From Vibrio hyugaensis (GTDB lineage Bacteria > Pseudomonadota > Gammaproteobacteria > Enterobacterales > Vibrionaceae), in the NCBI RefSeq assembly GCF_002906655.1, contig NZ_CP025795.1:1736001-1800000 (forward strand): a stretch of DNA of 64,000 bases, in the 5' to 3' direction. The notes beneath the pieces were generated by a model that saw nothing but the letters and a program-made list of their open reading frames with translations, made no database searches and was not told where the DNA came from. Made by a program: the position numbers and the translations under genes. Below are positions 1 to 9,500 of the stretch, piece after piece (the first letter of the stretch is position 1; each line of letters starts with the position of its first letter).

Positions 1-1
1 T

Positions 2-913
2 CCAGAATACGGCAACTTCACACCACTTGATCCTGCCAACAACATCAAGCGTGAAATCTCTAAGTCTCAAGCAAGTGTGTACTCACAATACCAACTAAAA
101 CTGCACGAGCAGTGGATTGGTAACGTTGGCGCTCGTTACGACTGGGTAAAAACAGAAAACACAGGCAAAGGCCCTTCTGTTGACCAAAGCGAATCTCGCG
201 ACGATGGTCAGCTTTCTCTAAGCGCTGGTGTCATGTACCTCGCGGATAATGGTCTGTCTCCATACGCAAACTACTCTCAATCGTTTGAAGTCATCAGCAC
301 GATTGATGCAGCCACCAACGAACTATACAAACCACTTGAGGGTGAGCAAGTTGAAGTGGGTGTGAAGTACGAGCCAAGCTTTATGGATGGCTACGTAAAC
401 GTTGCTTGGTTCGACATCACACAGAAGAATGCTCTGGTGACGAACCCATCTACTTGGATTGCAACACAAACTGGTGAAGTAACATCAACAGGTGTTGAAA
501 TCGAAGGTGCAGCGCAGCTGACTGATGATCTAAAACTGATGGCAAGCTACACATACACTAAAGCTGAAACAGACGAAACCTTTGGTCAGGGTAAACAGCA
601 AGCAGCGCTTATTCCAGAGCACCAAGCCTCTGCATGGTTAGACTACAGCGCCTACGAGCTGATTCCTGGTCTAAATATTGGTACTGGCGTTCGCTACGTG
701 GGTGAATCGAAAGACAACCCTAAGAGCTCAGACCTAACCGTTCCTTCTGTCACACTATGGGATGCATCGGTTACTTACGACATCACCTCACAATGGCAAG
801 CTCAGTTGAACGTAAACAACATTCTTGATGAAGAATACGTATCAGGTTGTGACTACTGGTGCTACTACGGTCAGTCACGCACTGTAATGCTAAATGCAAA
901 CTACAGCTGGTAA
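2..913 (+). CDS. fhuA: TonB-dependent ferric-siderophore receptor, C-terminal part (5' end outside window)
   Basis: The reading frame is open from base 2, so this is the last ~303 residues of a longer gene. What is visible is outer-membrane beta-barrel: alternating amphipathic strands with aromatic girdles (for example near LSPYANYSQSFE and GVEIEGAAQL), ending in ...MLNANYSW with a terminal aromatic residue as expected for Bam-recognised barrels. A Cys-rich stretch CDYWCYYG just before the last strand resembles the ferrichrome/ferrioxamine receptor group. The next three genes are a hydroxamate-type FhuC/FhuD/FhuB importer, so the receptor is read as FhuA-like: TonB-dependent uptake of ferric siderophore across the outer membrane. 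The plug domain and the promoter, where a Fur site would be expected, are outside the window. The exact siderophore is inferred from context only. Confidence 0.85.
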   Translation, partial: PEYGNFTPLDPANNIKREISKSQASVYSQYQLKLHEQWIGNVGARYDWVKTENTGKGPSVDQSESRDDGQLSLSAGVMYLADNGLSPYANYSQSFEVISTIDAATNELYKPLEGEQVEVGVKYEPSFMDGYVNVAWFDITQKNALVTNPSTWIATQTGEVTSTGVEIEGAAQLTDDLKLMASYTYTKAETDETFGQGKQQAALIPEHQASAWLDYSAYELIPGLNIGTGVRYVGESKDNPKSSDLTVPSVTLWDASVTYDITSQWQAQLNVNNILDEEYVSGCDYWCYYGQSRTVMLNANYSW

Positions 914-926
914 TTAAACAAACCCA

Positions 927-950
927 CTCCCCTCACTTGAGGGGAGTTTT
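927..950 (+). terminator. Intercistronic terminator/attenuator between receptor and fhuC
   Basis: A perfect 9-bp inverted repeat, ctcccctca / tgaggggag with a 2-nt gap (or 8 bp with a 4-nt loop), is followed by ttttctcttt. It lies between the receptor stop and the fhuC start, 19 bases before fhuC. It probably gives partial termination, so the abundant receptor is made in excess over the inner-membrane importer. Confidence 0.75.
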
Positions 951-968
951 CTCTTTGAAGATCCTTCC

Positions 969-1754
969 ATGTTTCAACTATCTAACATTCAGGTTGTTCG
1001 CGGCAGACGTCAAATCCTCGGCATCGACAATCTTACTATCCCAACTAACAAGCTGACCGTCGTTTTAGGTCACAACGGTTCGGGTAAATCAACATTGGTA
1101 AACCTGCTTTCTGGTCAGATGGCACCAGACCATGGCAGTGTTGAGTTAAATAGCCACTCACTCTCGAGTTTTAAAACCAAAGCGCTCGCTAAACAGATCG
1201 CCTACCTTCCACAAAAACTGCCTTCATCTGCGGGTTTGACCGTGGAAGAGTTAGTTCGACTAGGGCGGTTTCCTTGGCGCGGAGCATTAGGTCGCTGGAA
1301 CTCAGAAGATAAACAGATCATTGCTGATGCAATGGCGCGCACGGGCGTATCACCCTTTGCAAAAGCACTGGCGGATGATCTTTCTGGTGGTGAGCGTCAA
1401 CGCGCTTGGGTATCGATGCTACTCGCTCAGCAATCTCCGATTCTTATTCTTGATGAACCGACCTCCGCTCTAGATGTGCACCACCAATTTCAATTAATGG
1501 CACTACTGTCTGAGTTAAACCGAACCGAGAACGTAGGCATCATCGTCATCTTGCACGATCTAAACCTCGCACTGCGCTATGCAACGCATATCGTGGCACT
1601 GAAGAAAGGCGAAATAGCCTTTGAAGGGAACGCTGAAATTCTTTTGGATGAAGCGCGTTTATCTGCACTCTACGAGTCACCAATCAAATTGATTGATCAC
1701 CCTACGCCAGCAGAAACACTCGCGAGTCAAAAAGTCGCGGTGGTGTGCGCATGA
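969..1754 (+). CDS. fhuC: Ferric-siderophore ABC importer, ATP-binding protein (FhuC type)
   Basis: A 261-aa cytoplasmic ATPase that powers siderophore import. Visible motifs: Walker A GHNGSGKST at residues 34-42, signature LSGGERQRAW, Walker [13 protein letters not shown], and the switch histidine in VILHDLNLALRY. Length and motif spacing are typical of the FepC/FhuC family. It is the first gene of the importer part of the cluster. Its stop codon overlaps the start of the binding-protein gene (ATGA), indicating translational coupling. Substrate class is inferred from the neighbouring FhuB-like fused permease. Confidence 0.93.
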   Translation: MFQLSNIQVVRGRRQILGIDNLTIPTNKLTVVLGHNGSGKSTLVNLLSGQMAPDHGSVELNSHSLSSFKTKALAKQIAYLPQKLPSSAGLTVEELVRLGRFPWRGALGRWNSEDKQIIADAMARTGVSPFAKALADDLSGGERQRAWVSMLLAQQSPILILDEPTSALDVHHQFQLMALLSELNRTENVGIIVILHDLNLALRYATHIVALKKGEIAFEGNAEILLDEARLSALYESPIKLIDHPTPAETLASQKVAVVCA

Positions 1755-2692
1755 TGCGACAAAAAACGATGGGTTGGAAAAGAGTACAGCATTGGTTTAT
1801 TGCGAGCTTGTTTGCCATGTTCGCAACCACCAGCGCCCATGCTGAAATTACCATCGAAGATCAGTATGGCTCTCATACATTTGAGCAAGCACCAAAACGC
1901 GTGGTTGCATTAAACTGGGATATTCTTGAGCAAGTTCTGGCACTTGACGTCGTGCCAATTGCTGCGCCAAACCTACCAGCCTACCGAACATGGGTCGTTA
2001 ACCCTGTTGCGCCTGAATCGATAGAGGATGTTGGCACGCGCTCTGAACCCAACTTGGAGAAAATCGCCAGCTTGGACCCTGATGTGATTCTCGCCGCTTC
2101 TCCTCAGCAAGACTTGATTCCTTTGCTCAAGCAAATCGCGCCTGTGATTTATTTGCCGAACTTTGCGCAAAACGAAGCCGCTGCTGAAACGGCAATTAAA
2201 CACTTCCGTACATTAGGTAAGCTGTTTAATAAACAAGATTTAGCAGAGAAGGAACTCGCAGAGCTCGATGCATCTTTTGCTCAAATGCGAGAGCGAATCG
2301 CGCAGCATTATTCTGATCCACTCAGTGTGTTAGTGATGCGTTTCTCGACACCAAACACCGTGTTCCTTGCGACAGAAAACTCCACCACGAATTACGTTGC
2401 AAAACAACTTGGCTTAGACAACCCAATTCCAGTGCCACCGAGAGCTTGGGGCGTAAAACAAGGCCGCATCAATCGCTTACAGCACTTAGACGATAGCTAT
2501 GTGCTTTATGTCCTCCCGTTTCCAGAAGAGAGCAAATTAAAGCAGTCACCACTTTGGCAAGCGATGCCGTTTGTGAAAAAAGATCGTGTCAATTCGGTTC
2601 GCGCCGTGTGGGCATACGGTGGTGCAATGTCTTTGCAATACATGGCAAAAGCGATCACCGACAGTTTAATTGAGTTGGCACCAAAACAATGA
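1751..2692 (+). CDS. fhuD: Periplasmic siderophore-binding protein (FhuD type)
   Basis: A ~313-aa periplasmic binding protein that delivers iron-siderophore to the FhuB permease. The ATG at 1751 overlaps the fhuC stop as ATGA and is preferred over an in-frame GTG six bases upstream. The N-terminus has positive residues, a hydrophobic core and a likely signal-peptidase site after TTSAHA, so mature protein starts near EITIEDQYG. The TroA/FecB fold is recognisable: 'APKRVVALNWD' first strand and helix, and the 'DPDVILAAS' segment in the first lobe. A FhuB start again overlaps its stop. Family is clear; ferrichrome specificity is inferred. Confidence 0.9.
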   Translation: MMRQKTMGWKRVQHWFIASLFAMFATTSAHAEITIEDQYGSHTFEQAPKRVVALNWDILEQVLALDVVPIAAPNLPAYRTWVVNPVAPESIEDVGTRSEPNLEKIASLDPDVILAASPQQDLIPLLKQIAPVIYLPNFAQNEAAAETAIKHFRTLGKLFNKQDLAEKELAELDASFAQMRERIAQHYSDPLSVLVMRFSTPNTVFLATENSTTNYVAKQLGLDNPIPVPPRAWGVKQGRINRLQHLDDSYVLYVLPFPEESKLKQSPLWQAMPFVKKDRVNSVRAVWAYGGAMSLQYMAKAITDSLIELAPKQ

Positions 2693-4656
2693 GAATACAG
2701 CATTACTTAGGTTATCTTGCGCTGATTGTTCTGCTCAGTGTATTGAGCCTTCAAATCGATACAGACTTGCCTTTCAGTGCGCAGTGGCAACTCGCTCTGG
2801 ATCCAGATGTTGCCAGTGAATTTAGCGACGTTTTCTTTGTACAAGCGCAATTACCTCGCCTCTGTATCACACTCCTTGTGGGTGCGATGCTTGGTCTAAC
2901 GGGTAGCTTGATGCAACAATTGACTCAAAACAACCTGACGTCCCCTCTCACTCTAGGAACGTCATCCGGTGCATGGTTGGTATTGGTTATCGTCAATATT
3001 TGGTTTGTCGATTGGGTGGCGGATTACTCTGCTCTAGCGGCAATGGTCGGTGCTCTGGTGGCGTTTGGTCTGATTGTCTCTATAGCAGGCGTGCGTAATA
3101 TGACGGGCTTGCCTCTGGTGGTTTCTGGTATGGTGATTAACATCCTGCTTGGATCTGTCGCGACTGCCATCATCATCTTGAACGCACAATTTGCTCAAAA
3201 CATCTTCATGTGGGGCGCTGGCAACCTAACCCAATACAGTTGGGAATGGTTTGAATGGCTGCTTCCTCGTACCGCTGTCGCTGTGATCATCATTGCCGTT
3301 GCGCCAAGAATTCTTACCGTACTCAAGTTGGGGCAAGAGGGTGCAACCGCTCGTGGGCTGTCTGTGATGCCTGCATTTGGTGGTTTAATGCTGCTGGGTA
3401 TTTGGCTAGTTTCTGCCTCAATTACCGCAGTCGGCATCATCAGCTTTATCGGCTTACTCACCCCAAACATTGCCCGAGCGATGGGGGCAAGAACGCCACG
3501 AGATGAGTTGATCAGCAGTTTGTTATTAGGCGCGGTTTTGCTCTTAATCACCGACTCCGCTGCGATCTTCTTGAGTCTCTGGTTAGAAGAAACCATTCCT
3601 AGTGGCGTAGCTGCCGCAGCCATTGGTGCACCTGCATTAATTTGGTTCACGCGCAAAAAGCTAACTGCCACAGACCAACTCAACCTATCAATGAGTCAGG
3701 GTAAAACTCACCTTTCTAAACTCGCGGTTTGGGGTTTTGTTGCTATGGCGGTCATTGGTGTCTTTGCTTATGCGTTTATTACTCACGGCGCAAATGGCAT
3801 TCAATTCGCTGTGCCGGGTGAATTCCAATGGCAGCTTCGTTGGCCTCGTATGGTCACCGCCTTGTCTGTCGGTATTGCTCTTTCAATCGCAGGCATCATA
3901 TTGCAGCGTATTGTCTATAACCCATTGGCGAGCCCAGATATTCTTGGCGTGTCTTCTGGCGCGACTTTCGCCATTATCATTACCGGAGTGATGGTGGGTT
4001 CTGTTCTTGCTGCGTTCAATTGGGGTATTGCCTTCTTGGGCAGCATGATTGTATTGATGTTGTTACTGGTGATCGGTAAGCGTAGTCACTTCAATCCATC
4101 GAACTTTGTTCTGTCGGGTATTGCGTTAACAGCGCTACTCGAAGCTCTGGTGCAGTTTGCTTTGGCACAAGGTTCTGGCGATAGCTATGAAATCCTACTT
4201 TGGCTGACGGGCTCTACCTACCGAGTGACGGGAACCACGGCGCTATTCTTGTTACTGGCTGTGCTCTTGCTTCTTGTTGGTGTCTTTGCGATGTCACGCT
4301 GGCTAACCTTGATTTCCATTGGGCGAGCGTTTTCTAATGCACGTGGGCTAAATCCCTCAAGCGCTAACACCATCATGCTGACGGTTGTCGCCTTATTGTG
4401 TGCTTTCTCAACCGCTACCGTCGGTCCGATTTCATTTGTCGGTTTAGTTGCCCCACACATGGCAATGATGCTTGGCGCTCGACGCATTAAAGAGCAGTTG
4501 GTGGTGGGCAGCTTAGTTGGTGCTACCTTGATGATCTGGGCAGATTGGGTGGGTCAAATCGCCATCTATCCAAGTCAAATCGCAGCTGGCACCCTAGTCG
4601 CTATTATTGGTAGTACTTACTTCCTGTTCTTGATGCTCAAAAGCAAGTTCAATTAG
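2689..4656 (+). CDS. fhuB: Ferric-siderophore importer, fused double permease (FhuB type)
   Basis: A 655-aa inner-membrane protein made of two FecCD/BtuC-type permease halves in one chain, the hallmark of FhuB (ordinary FecCD permeases are about 330 aa). About twenty hydrophobic helices are visible. Each half has the ATPase-contacting loop with G-I-I/P-I-S-F-I/V-G-L: GIISFIGLLTPNIAR in the first half and GPISFVGLVAPHMA in the second. The start overlaps the fhuD stop (ATGA). The gene ends the cluster and is followed by a strong terminator. Confidence 0.93.
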   Translation: MRIQHYLGYLALIVLLSVLSLQIDTDLPFSAQWQLALDPDVASEFSDVFFVQAQLPRLCITLLVGAMLGLTGSLMQQLTQNNLTSPLTLGTSSGAWLVLVIVNIWFVDWVADYSALAAMVGALVAFGLIVSIAGVRNMTGLPLVVSGMVINILLGSVATAIIILNAQFAQNIFMWGAGNLTQYSWEWFEWLLPRTAVAVIIIAVAPRILTVLKLGQEGATARGLSVMPAFGGLMLLGIWLVSASITAVGIISFIGLLTPNIARAMGARTPRDELISSLLLGAVLLLITDSAAIFLSLWLEETIPSGVAAAAIGAPALIWFTRKKLTATDQLNLSMSQGKTHLSKLAVWGFVAMAVIGVFAYAFITHGANGIQFAVPGEFQWQLRWPRMVTALSVGIALSIAGIILQRIVYNPLASPDILGVSSGATFAIIITGVMVGSVLAAFNWGIAFLGSMIVLMLLLVIGKRSHFNPSNFVLSGIALTALLEALVQFALAQGSGDSYEILLWLTGSTYRVTGTTALFLLLAVLLLLVGVFAMSRWLTLISIGRAFSNARGLNPSSANTIMLTVVALLCAFSTATVGPISFVGLVAPHMAMMLGARRIKEQLVVGSLVGATLMIWADWVGQIAIYPSQIAAGTLVAIIGSTYFLFLMLKSKFN

Positions 4657-4686
4657 TCCATTGAGACCGACTTAGAAACCGAGATA

Positions 4687-4720
4687 AAAAGAACCCCGCT
4701 CATGTTAGCGGGGTTCTTTT
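4687..4720. terminator. Bidirectional rho-independent terminator between fhuB and the MscS gene
   Basis: A 14-bp inverted repeat (aaaagaaccccgct / agcggggttctttt, 6-nt loop catgtt) carries A-runs and T-runs on its two flanks. It therefore works in both directions between the convergent fhuB (+) and channel gene (-). Confidence 0.9.
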
Positions 4721-4740
4721 GTATTCGTAATACCTAATAC

Positions 4741-5589
4741 TTAATGTTCAGTATTCATTGGAAATCGTTGCTCATAAAGCTCCATAAAGTCTTTACGAAT
4801 TAGGTGCTCTAAGTGGTTTGCTTTATCCGTTGGACAGAAGATCATGATGTGCACGATTTGCTCACCGTTGATGTTACTCGAAATATGGATGTGCGGTTCT
4901 GCGCCTGGTAGATCAACGCCTGCATGTTTCTCGATCATCGCATTGTAGCGGTGCGCGACATCAGCGAAGTAACTACAATGTTCGTCTATTTTATCCGTCA
5001 GTAGTGGCAGAATTGGGAATAGGTTGACGAAGTCTTTCACCACCACGGAGAAGTTGTGATAAACGTAGCGCTTCATAAAGTTGAGGTTCTTCACTGGGTA
5101 GGTGAAAAACATGCTGTTAGGCAACGTAGCCGTTTTGCCCGTGTAATGGTATTGACCATGATGCAGGTCGATCTCTTGGATCACCGTTGCCATCATGTTG
5201 TGTTCGATCACTTCACCACATAACTTACCTACTTCAATCCAATCGCCAATACGGAACGAACGCGAACTGGCACGTTGGATAGAGCCGGTGAAACAAAGGA
5301 TGATCTCTTTAGAAGCCACCACAATTGCCACTGCAATCGCTGTGACACTGAGTGCAAACTCACTGATTTCCGACTGCCATAAGATAAACAGAACCAGCAA
5401 GGTGATAGCAAACGTGCCGTTTTTGGTTCTCGACATCCAGTTGCGTTGTTCTTCTGTAATAAAGGCATCGTCACCGCGGATTCGAGACAGAATCAAACGA
5501 CGCAGAAGAATGATGAACAGCAGGATTAATGCGGTAAATACAATTTTGTGAGTGAGAAGAAAATCGACGACTAACTGCACTTTCTCCAT
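4741..5589 (-). CDS. Small-conductance mechanosensitive channel family protein (MscS-like)
   Basis: A 282-aa inner-membrane protein. Three hydrophobic segments are visible: about residues 14-30, 58-75 and 78-105. The third carries the pore-helix-like run FALSVTAIAVAIVVASKEII. After it comes the MscS beta domain with the typical RSFRIGDWIEVG and ATLPNSMFFTYPVKN segments, then an alpha/beta cytoplasmic domain. The family releases solutes during osmotic downshock. The gene lies 78 bases downstream of the OmpA-lipoprotein gene on the same strand and could be co-transcribed with cassette B, but no role there can be read from the sequence. Which of the several Vibrio MscS paralogues it is cannot be decided. 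Confidence 0.85.
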   Translation of the reverse strand: MEKVQLVVDFLLTHKIVFTALILLFIILLRRLILSRIRGDDAFITEEQRNWMSRTKNGTFAITLLVLFILWQSEISEFALSVTAIAVAIVVASKEIILCFTGSIQRASSRSFRIGDWIEVGKLCGEVIEHNMMATVIQEIDLHHGQYHYTGKTATLPNSMFFTYPVKNLNFMKRYVYHNFSVVVKDFVNLFPILPLLTDKIDEHCSYFADVAHRYNAMIEKHAGVDLPGAEPHIHISSNINGEQIVHIMIFCPTDKANHLEHLIRKDFMELYEQRFPMNTEH

Positions 5590-5667
5590 TACCCGACTCC
5601 CTGTTTGGTTTGGATAGGTTGACCTTTCATGCTAGATAACTAGCTGCGAGAGGACAACCTTACCAAA

Positions 5668-6573
5668 TTATTCAGTCGGTTGTCCCAGTTCGCTCTCTTT
5701 AAATACGATAAACGCACGGCGGTTTAAAGCATTGGCTTCTGGAGAGTCTTCGTTGATCACAGGTTGAAGTTCACCAAAGGCTTTTACTTCCCAAACAAAC
5801 TGCGATGGGTCAAGTTTCGTCTTCAAGTATTCCACCACAGTCTGAGCACGACGTTCTGCCAGTGCTTCATTATAAGAGCGAGCACCGACTTGGTCAGTAT
5901 GACCAGCGACCATAATGCTACCCTCTAAGCCTTGCAGTTTTGCGATGAAATCATCTAATTGTGAAAGGTCTTCCGGTTTTAATTCCGACTTATCGAAATC
6001 AAAGTGCGGTGTCATCGCCATGTAGATCTTACGCTCTGGTTTTGGCGGCTCACAGAAAGGCATTTCTTCGTATTTCTTCGCCTCTTCAAACATCACGTAA
6101 GCACGACGGTTTTCTGCTCGCGCTTGATCAGATTTACCCAACGCCAATGGTTGCGACTCACCAAAGTGTTTCACTTCCCAATCGTATTGCTCAGGGTCGA
6201 GTTGTTGCTGTAGATACGCTTCTACCGATTCAGCGCGGCGCATAGACAGCTTCTCGTTGTATTCGTCAGAGCCTTTAAAATCGGTATGACCAACAATCGT
6301 AATACGTCCGCTCAAGCCCTGAATATCACGGATGAACGCGTCTAGGCTTACCGCATCAGCTTCACGAATGATGGATTTATCGAAGTCGAAGTGCTCAGCA
6401 ACCGCGATATGGATTTCTCGTTGCGGTGCTAAACATTCACTGATTAGAAACTTGGAGACATTCACGTCAGCAAATTTTTCTCGGTTCTCTTGGCTCACAT
6501 ATGCGTCAGCCGAACATCCTGCCAATATTGCCCCTGCGATCATGCCGCTTAACAAACGAATCGTCGCTTTCAT
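5668..6573 (-). CDS. Lipoprotein with two tandem OmpA-type peptidoglycan-binding domains (cassette B)
   Basis: A 301-aa lipoprotein: signal peptide with lipobox LAGC, so Cys20 is likely lipidated. Two OmpA_C-like domains follow, at about residues 50-165 and 180-295. Each begins with a HFDFDKS-type strand. Each also carries the peptidoglycan-binding signature: GHTDFKGSDEYNEKLSMRRA in the first, GHTDQVGARSYNEALAERRA in the second, with the Asp and Arg that contact diaminopimelate conserved in both. Normal OmpA/Pal proteins have one such domain, so this one can probably hold two stem peptides. It starts 9 bases after the barrel gene, so it is translated with it. It is the paralogue of the gene at 22461. 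Inferred role: tying an outer-membrane complex to the cell wall. Confidence 0.88.
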   Translation of the reverse strand: MKATIRLLSGMIAGAILAGCSADAYVSQENREKFADVNVSKFLISECLAPQREIHIAVAEHFDFDKSIIREADAVSLDAFIRDIQGLSGRITIVGHTDFKGSDEYNEKLSMRRAESVEAYLQQQLDPEQYDWEVKHFGESQPLALGKSDQARAENRRAYVMFEEAKKYEEMPFCEPPKPERKIYMAMTPHFDFDKSELKPEDLSQLDDFIAKLQGLEGSIMVAGHTDQVGARSYNEALAERRAQTVVEYLKTKLDPSQFVWEVKAFGELQPVINEDSPEANALNRRAFIVFKESELGQPTE

Positions 6574-6582
6574 GTGACCCTC

Positions 6583-9500
6583 TTATAACTTACCAACTAG
6601 GTTAATGAATACGCCTGATGCGTCATAATCGTCATCATTCGCTAGGTTGCCATCAAAACCTGAAAAGTTGTAACCCACGCCGACTTTGAAGTTGTCGCTC
6701 AAGTGCTTGTTAACTGAAACCAATGCGCCCTGCTCTAGCTCGTCGTATGTGCTGTCTGTCTTCCAGTGATACTCGCCTGTCACGTCCCAATCTTTCATGA
6801 CGCGGTAAGACGCACTCAAGCCGTAAAGTGAGATTTTGCTATCCACTGGGATATCTTCACCAGACTGGCGAGTGAAGATTTCACTCTTATTCTTGAACGC
6901 GTATTTCGCGCCTAAATCCCAGTTCGCGTCAAGTGAGTAAATGCCTTCTACTTCGATGATGTGGCTTTCTTCGTCTTTATAGTCCACATCGCGATTGAGT
7001 TGGTCGAAATCCACTAAATAGGTGTAACGTGATAGTAAGTTCAAACGGTCATTGTAGATTGGGCGATACGCCAAACCTGCTGTCGACTCAATAAAGCGCG
7101 CTAACACTTTGTCACTTGATTTACTTTCGGAAAGCGAATAGTTGAACTTGCCAAATAGAGTGTACTCTTCCGTTAGGTGGTGCGTATAACGGTTAGTGGT
7201 TACCCATTGATCGACGCGTTTCTTGTCTGGGTCGGTCGCATCATCGGTTTTGTCGACACGGTATTCGACTTTGTTTTTGAATACCACATCATCTAAGTCA
7301 ATCGAAGTACTCACACTTACTGCTTGGCGTTCGGTCGTAATCTTCTGATCGTCTTCGATTTCACCTTTCTGATAGCCGATGCCCATGTCGATGTCGTCAT
7401 TCATGTCGTAGCCGAAGCCGAATGAGTCGATACGGCCTTTACCGTTGTTCTCATCAACAAATTGGTTTTCTTGATAGAAGTCGACAGTTGAAGTCAGGTC
7501 CGCTCGTTGACCGACAATCACGTTGTTTTTGCCTTCGTAAGTGTCGTCTACGTAGGTCAAGTAAGTGCTGTAGTCTTCGGTTACGTCATACGTCACACTT
7601 GCTTCTGCAGCGTCACCGCGATCACCTGTTGTGTATTCCGCGCCAACCACAAAGTCTTCGAGAATGCGTGTTTCACCACCTAGCGTTACGCTATCGTTCT
7701 CGTCGTATTCGTCAGTTTGGCCTACGGTTTTCTGACCCTTGATGTACACGTTGTTATCGCTGTCCCAGATGTAGTCAGCACGTAAACCAGCTAAGGTGCC
7801 TTTGCCTTTTTCATCCTCGTTGTTCAACTCTTCAACTTGTTTACCCGCTGCTGAAATCTTGATGTGCTTGGTGACTTTAACTTGAGCTTCCAATTCCGCT
7901 TGTTGGGTATCTGTTCTCAAGTCGCCATCTAACTCTCGCTCTTCAATAGAGGTAAAACGCGTCTTCACTGCGACTCGGTCTGTGGCTTGGAAACGAATTT
8001 CGGTACCGTAAGACTCTTGTTCTAAGTCGTCATCTTGGCTTGCAAAACTGTAGCCTGCATCTTTGGATTTATACCACGCTTTCACGTCGTTACCGACTGC
8101 TGAAAAGACATTTGGCGCTAAGTCGTAGAGGTTCATCATCCCTTTCACTTGGTAGATATCACCTTCGCGGTCTTCTGCGATACTGCCAATTGGGGTAAAA
8201 GTTAAACCGCCATCGAAAGAAACGTAGTTGGAATCGGTTTGACGGCCTTTACTGTGTCCGAATTCGGCTTTCAAATACGTACCTTCTGATGCACGCAAAG
8301 TTAAGTCCGTACCGTACGCTTCGTAGTCTTGGTTGTCTTTTTCTTCGGTTTGGTAGTTAGCACCCACACCAATGTAGTCATTAACCCAACCTTTCACACG
8401 ACCACCCGCAGTCATTGCGTCAAGCGCGTCACTGCCTTGAGGAACGTATTCGTAGTCCACTGAAAGGTAGTTGTCATAGCCAGATGCTGGTTGGTCGTTG
8501 ATGACAGTGCCGAAGTTATCCGAAATGATGTTGTTCAGCGGTCTGGTCAGAATAATGCGGCCTTGATACGGGTCGATTTCATAATCACGCCCCGATTGCA
8601 GCGGCATTTCTTGCACAGTAATGCTGCTGTCTGGGTCGACAACTTTCACCATTACTTTGTCACTGCCCGGTACGACTTCACCATGACGCAAGAAGTACAA
8701 CGAACCGCCAGTACCTAGAAATTCATCGTGAGCGAAGAGTGAATCAGACTCAGCAACGAAGCCAACAATGTTTAGACGATCTTCACCAAACTTGGTGGTT
8801 GAGCGAGTACGGTAATCGCCTTTAAAGCCATATAAGCTTCGGTTGTAATCGTTATTGTCGGTGCCAGTAATGCCGGTGTTGTAGTTCCCCCACAAGACGT
8901 TGGATTTATCGTACTCAACGTTGAGGTAAACCTTACCTTTGGTGTTCACCACTTTGTAGATGTTCGAGCTGTCGCCGTAGTTGCCGTAATACATTTCATC
9001 GTCGTCTTCCAGAATGTCGAATACGCTTGATGAGTCAGAGGCAAACGGGTGCTTAAACATGTCTCGCACGTCGCTTTCTTTGGTATCAAAGTGGGTGGTC
9101 ACTCGGAGTTTGTCGCCAAACTTACCTTGACCGAAATACGCTAAGCGGCCTTGATTGTAGATGTCATCTTGATATTGGTCATCCACAGCAAGTGCAGCCG
9201 AGTTGCCGGTAACTTTATTCTTTCCAATGTAGAAATCGGCAAGACCAGCTTGCACCCAGTATTCATCAGGAATTCGTACATAAAGCTGGTAGCGGCGCTC
9301 TTCACCGTTATCAAACACTACACGAGTTGGGAACAAGTAGGCGTCTGCGGGTAGATATTGCTCAGCGTACAGTTCACCCTCTTCTACGTCGAACTCGTCT
9401 TCACCAATAATGACCTTATCAACACCTTTCAGACCAGTACCAATGAACCTCGCTAAGCCCGCAGAGGTCGGTATATTGTGACGCATCAGTTGTGCTTTAC